Below the pieces are notes generated by a model that was not told the origin of the DNA, did not search any database, and worked only from the letters and a program-made list of their open reading frames with translations. A DNA stretch of 64,000 bases from Nocardioides marmorisolisilvae (GTDB lineage Bacteria; Actinomycetota; Actinomycetes; Propionibacteriales; Nocardioidaceae): NCBI RefSeq assembly GCF_003725775.1, contig NZ_RJSG01000006.1, positions 1 through 64,000 on the forward strand, read 5' to 3'. Shown one piece after another: positions 58,516 to 64,000 of the stretch. The position numbers and the translations under genes are program-made. Within the stretch, counting starts at the first letter, position 1; each line of letters starts with the position of its first letter.

Positions 58516-58607
58516 GGTTTCGACAAGCTCAACCAGCAGGCGCTGGTTGAGCCCGTTCGCCGTGCTGGTCGAGCTAGTTCGCCGTGCTGGTTGAGCTTGT
58601 CGAAACC
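58516..58607. repeat. Inverted and tandem dispersed repeats between cbtB and cbtA
   Basis: Perfect 23-bp arms (58516-58538 and 58585-58607) each contain a full repeat with the form GGTTGAGCTTGTCGAAACC, facing each other. Between them are two degenerate 22-bp units (GGTTGAGCCCGTTCGCCG, GGTCGAGCTAGTTCGCCG). The whole would fold into a long hairpin and could reduce cbtA expression relative to cbtB. Confidence 0.9.
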
Positions 58608-58640
58608 TCTCTCGCTACCCCATCCCTGAACGGACCCCTG

Positions 58641-59414
58641 ATGACTGCCCGTACCTTCTTGATCAACGGCTTGATCGCTGGCCTCTTCGCCGGCTTCGCC
58701 GCCTTCCTCGTCGCCCACACCATCGGTGAGCCGCCGGTGAACGCCGCAATCGCGGTGGAGGAGTCGAGCTCCGCCCACGAGCACGCCGAAGCACCGGCCG
58801 GCCACCACCACGAGGAGAACGGCATCGTCGTCTCCCGGCACAACCAGTCCACCTGGGGGCTGCTGACCGGGACCCTGTCCATCGGCACCGCCCTCGGTGG
58901 TCTGGTCGCCCTGGCCGCGGCCGGCGTCGTCGGTCGCATCGGGCGCCTGCGTCCGACCCAGTCCACGGCCCTCGTCGCCCTGATCGGCTTCGCGTCGGTC
59001 GCGCTGGTGCCCTTCCTGAAGTACCCGGCCTCCCCGCCGGCGGTGGGGAACCCCGACACCATCGGTGAGCGGACCGGCTTGTTCTTCGGCTTCCTGGCCA
59101 TCTCGCTGGTCGCGGCGATCGCCTGCACGGTGCTGGCCTCGCGCCTGCTGCCCGGGCTCGGCACCTACCGGACCGTGATCGCCGCGCTGGCGGCGTACCT
59201 GGTGGTGGTCGTCCTCGCTGCGCAGCTGATGCCGACCGTCAACGAGGTCGGCACCTTCCCGGCCCAGACCCTCTGGACCTTCCGTCGCGCCTCGCTCACC
59301 ACCCTGGCCACGATGTGGGGCACGATCGGCCTCGTCCTCGTCGGACTGGTCGGCCGTGCCCACCAGCAGGCCGCGGTCGAGTCGGCCCGTCGCGAGCTGG
59401 CGGCGAGCCTGTGA
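58641..59414 (+). CDS. cbtA: Cobalt transporter subunit CbtA
   Basis: A 257-residue membrane protein with about six helices, partner of CbtB in a riboswitch-controlled cobalt uptake system. A His-rich loop (HEHAEAPAGHHHEEN, about 45-59) follows the first helix and probably collects metal. Other family segments are TWGLLTGTLSIGTALGGLVAL, LVPFLKYPASPPAVGNPDTIGERT, and LMPTVNEVGTFPAQTLWTFRRASL. The ATG at 58641 follows the repeat block. Its stop overlaps the cobT GTG. Confidence 0.95.
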   Translation: MTARTFLINGLIAGLFAGFAAFLVAHTIGEPPVNAAIAVEESSSAHEHAEAPAGHHHEENGIVVSRHNQSTWGLLTGTLSIGTALGGLVALAAAGVVGRIGRLRPTQSTALVALIGFASVALVPFLKYPASPPAVGNPDTIGERTGLFFGFLAISLVAAIACTVLASRLLPGLGTYRTVIAALAAYLVVVVLAAQLMPTVNEVGTFPAQTLWTFRRASLTTLATMWGTIGLVLVGLVGRAHQQAAVESARRELAASL

Positions 59415-60433
59415 TCGCGGCGCCGTCGCCGACCGCTCGCGCGGAGGCTGCCGACCGCCTGGCCGGCCTGGCCACCCCGGCTGGAGCACTGGGTCGTCTC
59501 GGCGAGCTCGGGGTCTGGCTGGCCTCCTGCCAGGGCCAGTGCCCGCCGGAGGTGCCGTCGAACGTCCGCGCGGTGATCTTCGCCGGGGACCACGGCGTCG
59601 CCGCCCACGGTGTCTCGGCCTACCCGGCCGCCGTGACTCCCGCGATGGTGCGCACCTTCGCCGCCGGTCGCGCCGGCGTCTCGGCGCTGGCTGCCGCCAA
59701 CGGCGTCTCGGTCCGGGTGCTCGACATCGCCGTCGACGACGACCTCGAGGGCATCGACCCGGAGGTCCAGCACTTCAAGGTCCGGCGCTCGAGCGAGCCG
59801 CTGCACCTGCGCAACGCGCTCACCCTCGCGGAGACCGAGCAGGCACTGGAGAACGGCGCGATCATCGCGGCGCAGGAGATCGCCGCCGGCGCTGACCTGC
59901 TGATCTCCGGCGACATGGGCATCGGCAACACCACCCCTGCGACCGCCCTGATCGCGGCGTCACTCGGCCTCCCGGCCGCGGAGCTCACCGGCCGCGGGAC
60001 CGGCATCGACGACGCGGCACTCGTCGCCAAGCAGGAGCTGATCCAGGTGGCGCTCGACCGGGTGAAGGAAGCAGATCTCGGGCCGGTCGAGACCCTGGCA
60101 GCTCTCGGCGGCGCCGACCTGGCCGCCTCGACCGGGTTCATGGTCGCGGCAGCCCGGGCCGGCGTACCGGTCCTGCTCGACGGCGTCATCGCGGTCGCGT
60201 GTGCCGTGATGGCCGACCGCATCGAGCCGGGCGCTGCTGCTTGGTTCGCCGCCGGTCACCGCTCCACCGAGCCCGCTCAGACCCTGGCGCTGGACAAGCT
60301 CGGCCTGGTGCCGCTGCTCGATCTGGGGATGCGCCTGGGCGAGGGCAGCGGTGCGGTCGCCGCGGTGCCGGTCGTCCGTGCGGCCGCCGCCGTGCTGCGC
60401 GACGTCGCACTGCTCTCCGAGCTCGCGATCTGA
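59411..60433 (+). CDS. cobT: Nicotinate-nucleotide-DMB phosphoribosyltransferase CobT
   Basis: A 340-residue enzyme that makes alpha-ribazole phosphate from dimethylbenzimidazole and nicotinate mononucleotide for the lower ligand of B12. Motifs: LGRLGELGVWLASCQ, FAGDHGVAAHGVSAYP, GDMGIGNTTPATALIA (about 164), GGADLAASTGFMVAAA, LLDGVIAVACAVMA and LGMRLGEGSGA near the C-terminus. GTG start overlapping the cbtA stop. No bluB (dimethylbenzimidazole synthesis) gene is nearby. Confidence 0.96.
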   Translation: MIAAPSPTARAEAADRLAGLATPAGALGRLGELGVWLASCQGQCPPEVPSNVRAVIFAGDHGVAAHGVSAYPAAVTPAMVRTFAAGRAGVSALAAANGVSVRVLDIAVDDDLEGIDPEVQHFKVRRSSEPLHLRNALTLAETEQALENGAIIAAQEIAAGADLLISGDMGIGNTTPATALIAASLGLPAAELTGRGTGIDDAALVAKQELIQVALDRVKEADLGPVETLAALGGADLAASTGFMVAAARAGVPVLLDGVIAVACAVMADRIEPGAAAWFAAGHRSTEPAQTLALDKLGLVPLLDLGMRLGEGSGAVAAVPVVRAAAAVLRDVALLSELAI

Positions 60434-60437
60434 CGTC

Positions 60438-60938
60438 GTGCGCGTCCTGGTCACCGGCGGGGTGCGGTCGGGAAAGTCCGCACACGCCGAGGGCCTGCTC
60501 GCTGACCGGCCGGCGGTGACCTACGTCGCCGCCGGACCGGTTCCCGGTCCGGACGACACCGAATGGGCGGCCCGGGTGGCGCTCCACCGCGACCGCCGCC
60601 CGGCGCACTGGTCGACCGTCGAGAGCACCGACCTTCCCGCCGTGCTGGGCGGCGAGAACGCTCTCCTGGTGGACTGCCTCGGCACCTGGCTGACCGCTCA
60701 GCTCGACGACCTCGGATGGGAAGCCGACGGGCTCGCCTCGCGCATCGACGCTCTCACCGACGCGGTGGCCACCTGCGAGGACATCGTCCTGGTGACCAAC
60801 GAGGTCGGTGCGGGTGTCGTACCCGAGCACCGCTCGGGTCGCCTGTTCCGCGACCAGCTCGGCGTGGTCAACCAGCGCATCGCCGCCGTCTGCGACGAGG
60901 TGCACCTGGTCGTCGCCGGCCGGGTCCTGGTGCTGTGA
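60438..60938 (+). CDS. cobU: Adenosylcobinamide kinase/guanylyltransferase CobU
   Basis: A 166-residue bifunctional enzyme that phosphorylates adenosylcobinamide and transfers GMP. The P-loop GGVRSGKS (about 6-13) and the VDCLGTWLT, VTNEVGAGVVPEHRSGRLFRDQLGVVNQRIA segments are diagnostic. GTG start four bases after the cobT stop. The usual next gene, cobS, is not here; cbiB follows instead with a GTGA overlap. Confidence 0.95.
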   Translation: MRVLVTGGVRSGKSAHAEGLLADRPAVTYVAAGPVPGPDDTEWAARVALHRDRRPAHWSTVESTDLPAVLGGENALLVDCLGTWLTAQLDDLGWEADGLASRIDALTDAVATCEDIVLVTNEVGAGVVPEHRSGRLFRDQLGVVNQRIAAVCDEVHLVVAGRVLVL

Positions 60939-61873
60939 GGGCCCGGGCCGTCGGACTCGTCCTCGGCTTCGTCGCCGACCAGGCATTCGGGGACCCCCAG
61001 CGTTTCCACCCGGTCGCGGGATTCGGGCAGGTGGCGTCGGCCGTGGAGAAGCGCCTGTACGCCGACAGGCGCGAGCGCGGTGCGGCGTACTGGGTCGTGC
61101 TGGTGGGCGGCGCAGCCGCAATAGGTCTCGCGGCGGAACGCCTCGGTCGCGATCGTCCCGCGCTCCGCACACTGCTGACCGCCGGTGCCACCTGGTCCGT
61201 CCTCGGCGGTCGGTCCCTGGATCGGGAGGCGCACCTCGTTGAGGAGCTGCTCACCCTCGACCTTCCCGCCGCCCGGCAGCGCCTCACCCACCTGGTCGGT
61301 CGTGACACGTCCGAGCTGGACGAAGCCGGCGTCGCTCGCGCCGTCATCGAGTCGATCGCGGAGAACACCTCCGACGCGGTCGTGTCCTCGCTCGTGTGGG
61401 GTGGGATCGCCGGTGTGCCAGGCCTCCTGGTCCACCGTGCAGCGAACACCCTGGACGCGATGGTCGGCCACCGGAGCCGGCGCTACCGGAACTTCGGCTG
61501 GGCCAGCGCTCGGGCGGACGACCTCCTCAACCTGCCGGGATCCCGCCTGTCCGCCGCCCTCGCCTCAGCGCTCGGGGACGATCCTGCGGACGCGATCGCG
61601 ACCTGGCGACGCGACGCGGGCCTGCATCCGAGCCCTAACGCCGGTCCTGTCGAAGCCGCATTCGCCGGTTCCCTCGGCATTCGGCTCGGAGGCCGCAACG
61701 TCTACGGCGACCAGGTCGAGGACCGGGTGGTGCTGGGAAGCGGCCGGCCAGCCGAGACCGGGGACATCGTCCGGGCTCGTCGGCTGGCGCGGCGGGTGGA
61801 CCTGGGAGCGCTCGTCGTCGTCGCCGGCCTGGTCAGCTGGCGAGCCGCCGCGCGAGCGTCGGCACGACGATGA
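60935..61873 (+). CDS. cobD: Adenosylcobinamide-phosphate synthase CbiB/CobD
   Basis: A 312-residue integral-membrane enzyme that attaches aminopropanol phosphate to adenosylcobyric acid. Family motifs: FVADQAFGDPQRFHPVAGFG, GRDTSELDEAGVARAVIESIAENTSDAVVSSLVWGG, RAANTLDAMVGHRSRRYRNFGWASARADDLLN, and SPNAGPVEAAFAGSLGIRLGG. GTG start overlapping the cobU stop. It is the last gene of the cobalamin cluster. Its 3' end overlaps the convergent gene by 41 bases. Confidence 0.95.
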   Translation: MRARAVGLVLGFVADQAFGDPQRFHPVAGFGQVASAVEKRLYADRRERGAAYWVVLVGGAAAIGLAAERLGRDRPALRTLLTAGATWSVLGGRSLDREAHLVEELLTLDLPAARQRLTHLVGRDTSELDEAGVARAVIESIAENTSDAVVSSLVWGGIAGVPGLLVHRAANTLDAMVGHRSRRYRNFGWASARADDLLNLPGSRLSAALASALGDDPADAIATWRRDAGLHPSPNAGPVEAAFAGSLGIRLGGRNVYGDQVEDRVVLGSGRPAETGDIVRARRLARRVDLGALVVVAGLVSWRAAARASARR

Positions 61874-62255
61874 CGGCTGCGACGGTGTGCAGCGCGATCA
61901 GGGTGGCGGCCGAACCGGCGCTGAAGCCCGAGATCAGGTCCGGGACGTAGGAGAGGACCGTCAGGACGACCGCGGTCCGCACGAAGGTGCTGCGCGGGCG
62001 ACGGGCCTTGCGCGCCATCACTGCGGCCACGCCGGTACCGATCAGCGAGAAGAAGACGGTCAGCTCGGCGAACCCGGCGATCGGGATGCTCGCGCCGGTG
62101 CTGTCGTCGAAGGAGACGCCAGCGGCCTTGGCGATCACGGCGAGGACGGTGGTGGCGACGGCTGCGACGGCCGCCGCTGCAACACCGTGCTTCCAGATCG
62201 GCTGACGCTCGGCGGTCGCGCTGGTGGTGGTGTGAATCTGCTGGGTGGTGGACAT
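61833..62255 (-). CDS. DUF6069-like membrane protein
   Basis: A 140-residue protein with four hydrophobic segments (about 24-44, 60-82, 92-112, 116-134). The pattern, with a polar N-terminus, an Ala/Val-rich first helix, GFAELTVFFSLIGTGVAAVMARKARRP, then helices three and four, fits the DUF6069 family of actinobacterial membrane proteins. Function unknown. It overlaps the end of cobD by 41 bases on the opposite strand. Confidence 0.75.
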   Translation of the reverse strand: MSTTQQIHTTTSATAERQPIWKHGVAAAAVAAVATTVLAVIAKAAGVSFDDSTGASIPIAGFAELTVFFSLIGTGVAAVMARKARRPRSTFVRTAVVLTVLSYVPDLISGFSAGSAATLIALHTVAAVIVVPTLARRLAS

Positions 62256-62385
62256 CGCGGGCTCCGTTCCTGGGACGGACCGCCCTGTGCGACCCGCTCA
62301 TCCACACGACGAACGGATTTCCGTGTATTCGACATCGGCCACCGAGAAATTCGTTGGCGACTTTCCGATGTGACATCGTGACCGC

Positions 62386-62565
62386 GTGGCTGAGCGGGAG
62401 ATCAAGGTGCCGATGCTGATCGTGGCGGTGCTGTGCATGCTCTCAGCCCTGGCCGGCGGGACCCTGGTCTTCGTGGACGGCGGCCAGGCGCTCGGGTTCG
62501 CCCTGCTGGGGTTCTTCGGCGCCGGTGCCTTCGTGCTCGGGCGCAAGGCTCTCGGCTTCGACTGA
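62386..62565 (+). CDS. Small 59-residue two-helix membrane protein
   Basis: A short reading frame with GTG start and strongly G/C-ended codons. MAEREIKVPM is followed by two hydrophobic helices (LIVAVLCMLSALAGGTLVFV and ALGFALLGFFGAGAFVL) and a basic end RKALGFD. No known family. It fills the only open stretch between the DUF6069-like gene and a palindromic element, and its coding bias is as good as that of its neighbours. Confidence 0.6.
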   Translation: MAEREIKVPMLIVAVLCMLSALAGGTLVFVDGGQALGFALLGFFGAGAFVLGRKALGFD

Positions 62566-62578
62566 CGTCCTTCCCCCA

Positions 62579-62671
62579 GAATGACGCTCCTCGCCATTTG
62601 CTACACCAGCGCTGTCACAGGGCCTTCGCGAGAGCCCTGGTGTAGCAAATCAACTCCAGCGCGCGTCATTC
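62579..62671. repeat. MITE-like nested palindrome
   Basis: Outer arms GAATGACGC/GCGTCATTC (62579-62587, 62663-62671) enclose 14-base perfect inner arms ATTTGCTACACCAG/CTGGTGTAGCAAAT (62596-62609, 62637-62650), with CAGGGC/GCCCTG in the centre. The right outer arm supplies the TGA stop of the hydrolase gene. The size and terminal repeats resemble a miniature inverted-repeat element. Confidence 0.6.
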
Positions 62672-63454
62672 CGCCGCGTTCGAGGGAATTGACTCGAGGC
62701 ACTCGCGGATCGTGGCCGCGACGAGATCCGGATCGTCGAACATCGGCACGTGGCCGACTCCCGGCAGGACCTTCCACGTGGCCTCGGGCATCAGGACCCG
62801 GGCGCGCGCACCGATCGTTTCCATCGGCAAGATGCGGTCGAGCTCCGACCACGCCAGGGTGACCGGGCACGGCAGCGGATCCATCGGCGCGACGTACTCC
62901 TCGGTGGTGAGCATCTCCTCGCGGATGGTGCAGCCGACGAGGTCGTCGACGAGACGCTTCAGCTCGGCAGCGCTGACACGCTCCCCATGAGAGGCGCTGT
63001 CGCGCAGGGCGAGGCGCCGAACCCAGGGCAGATGCGCTGCCATGGGCATGACCCAACGCGTCCTGAGCGCCAGCGTGATGGCCTTCTCCAGCTTCGCGGC
63101 CCCGGGTAGATGCTCGCCCGTCCCGATGTCCCAGCAACCAGCGGGCGACAGTGCGCAGACGCTTGCTGCCCGTCCGCGTCGTGCGAGCTCGAGGGCGATC
63201 CACCCGCCGAGTGAGTTGCCGACCAAGTGAGGACGCTCGAGACCCAGGTCGTCCAGGCTGCGCTCCGCGTCGTCGACCAGGTCGCGGACCGTGGTGCCAG
63301 GCCGAGCCGGGCGTCCGCCACGGTGTCCGGCCGCGGTCAGGGCGAAGACCTCGTAGTCGGCGTCGAGGAGCGGGACGACGTTGCTCCACATCGTCTCGCT
63401 CCCCGTGACGCCGTGAAGCAGGACGACCGGCTCCCCGGTCCCTGACCGGATCAC
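62666..63454 (-). CDS. Alpha/beta hydrolase
   Basis: A 262-residue alpha/beta-fold hydrolase. The oxyanion motif LLHGVTGS follows the N-terminus (VIRSGTGEPVV), the nucleophile is in GNSLGG (about 96), the acid is in ELDRILP and the histidine in GVGHVPMFDDP (about 240). Substrate unknown. The GTG at 63454 is chosen because it overlaps the stop of the upstream flavoprotein gene (GTGA). The stop codon lies in the palindromic element, so the last residues (SNAAE) may derive from it. Confidence 0.85.
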   Translation of the reverse strand: MIRSGTGEPVVLLHGVTGSETMWSNVVPLLDADYEVFALTAAGHRGGRPARPGTTVRDLVDDAERSLDDLGLERPHLVGNSLGGWIALELARRGRAASVCALSPAGCWDIGTGEHLPGAAKLEKAITLALRTRWVMPMAAHLPWVRRLALRDSASHGERVSAAELKRLVDDLVGCTIREEMLTTEEYVAPMDPLPCPVTLAWSELDRILPMETIGARARVLMPEATWKVLPGVGHVPMFDDPDLVAATIRECLESIPSNAAE

Positions 63455-64000
63455 GACGCCCTCGAACGATCGGAAAGCACGGGGTACGAAGCGTGCTGCT
63501 CGGGGCCGAATCGTGCTCCGACCGGGGCACGGCCGCCGGACTGCGACCCTGCGCCGGTGACCGCCCTTCTCTTCGGACCCTTCGGCCAGGAGTACGCGCC
63601 GGGTTGGGTGGACTCCTTCTTCGGGGAGTCGACCACCATCTCGCAGATCCACTCCTTGACCCGCGCTCCGGTCCGCCCACCGAGGTGGAAGCGACGCGCG
63701 GTGTCGTCACTGCGGACCAGCTGGATGTAGCCCCTCTTGCGGCCGAGGCTGATGCACTGGAGCACGTACCCGATCGTCAGCTCGCGGGGCACCGCGCCTC
63801 GGATGGCTGCGAGCAGAGTGTGGGCCGCGTGCGCGCCCATGGGCAGCGCTGTCGCGCAACCCATGCGCAGGTGGCCGGCTACCGACTGCGGCGCGACGAC
63901 CGCGTCTCCCGCACCGAGGATGGCCGGGTTGTCGATGCAGCGCAGGTACTCGTCGACCTCCAGCCGGCCCGCCTCGTCGACGGGAAGGCCGCTGGCGCGA
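63451..64000 (-). CDS. NDH-2-like FAD-dependent oxidoreductase, C-terminal part
   Basis: Partial; the N-terminus lies beyond the window. The visible 182 residues begin within the FAD/NAD domain: VDEYLRCIDNPAILGAGDAVV is the second FAD-binding motif with its conserved Asp. HLRMGCATALPMGAHAAHTLL, LQCISLGRKRGYIQL and a C-terminal basic stretch follow, as in type II NADH dehydrogenase-like proteins of actinobacteria. Overlaps the hydrolase start by four bases, so the two are co-translated. Confidence 0.85.
   Translation of the reverse strand, partial: RASGLPVDEAGRLEVDEYLRCIDNPAILGAGDAVVAPQSVAGHLRMGCATALPMGAHAAHTLLAAIRGAVPRELTIGYVLQCISLGRKRGYIQLVRSDDTARRFHLGGRTGARVKEWICEMVVDSPKKESTQPGAYSWPKGPKRRAVTGAGSQSGGRAPVGARFGPEQHASYPVLSDRSRAS

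Noticed and set aside
38466-61873. Secondary-metabolite gene cluster
   Set aside because: The genes are cobalamin biosynthesis and cobalt transport; no synthase or synthetase of natural-product type is present.

Overview
The window is high-GC chromosomal DNA (by eye about 70% GC) from an actinobacterium, most likely a Nocardioides-like member of the Nocardioidaceae. This placement is an inference from codon use, the gene order fhaA-fhaB-pstP-rodA-pbpA-pknB followed by a DUF881 gene and crgA, which in actinobacteria lies near oriC, a mycothiol-type DinB-fold protein, an AlkB-rubredoxin fusion, and a dispersed 19-bp repeat, GGTTGAGCCTGTCGAAACC.

Layout. 0-21.5 kb holds scattered metabolic and envelope genes: an M13 metallopeptidase, two duplicated lipoproteins, a quinone oxidoreductase, an orphan FetB-like permease, a VanY-like lipoprotein, an alkane-hydroxylation operon (alkB-rubredoxin, ferredoxin, TetR), an MMPL exporter beside a NarL-type two-component system, a thiolase, and an SDR gene divergent from an HxlR regulator. 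21.56-25.71 kb is a small genomic island without an integrase, bounded by a 15-bp direct repeat of the 3' end of tRNA-Leu(CAG). It carries a HEPN-like protein, an HTH protein, and an HTH-ImmA/IrrE peptidase coupled to an unknown partner. 25.9-38.4 kb is the conserved growth and division block, with a rhomboid protease, a cyclophilin and small membrane proteins.

38.5-61.9 kb is a large aerobic-type cobalamin cluster: cobF, cobN, a CbiX/ferredoxin protein, cobG (shortened), cobH, a cobI-cobJ fusion, cobM, cobL, a chelatase chlI/D fusion, cobO, a cobB-cobC fusion, cbtB, cbtA, cobT, cobU and cbiB. Four cobalamin riboswitches control its transcription units. The CobN and ChlI/D products would insert cobalt, CbtAB would import it, and CobT/U/CbiB would build the nucleotide loop. 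cobA, cobK, cobQ and cobS are not in the window.

The most unusual feature is how the dispersed repeat has spread through the cobalamin cluster. Copies are translated as linkers inside the CobI-CobJ and CobB-CobC fusions, within CobB and probably within the chelatase. One copy supplies the C-terminal residues and stop codon of CobM. A related hairpin forms a peripheral arm of one cobalamin riboswitch. In addition, the cobBC stop codon lies inside the conserved core of the next riboswitch. 61.8-64 kb holds small membrane proteins, a MITE-like palindrome, an alpha/beta hydrolase, and the end of an NDH-2-like flavoprotein.
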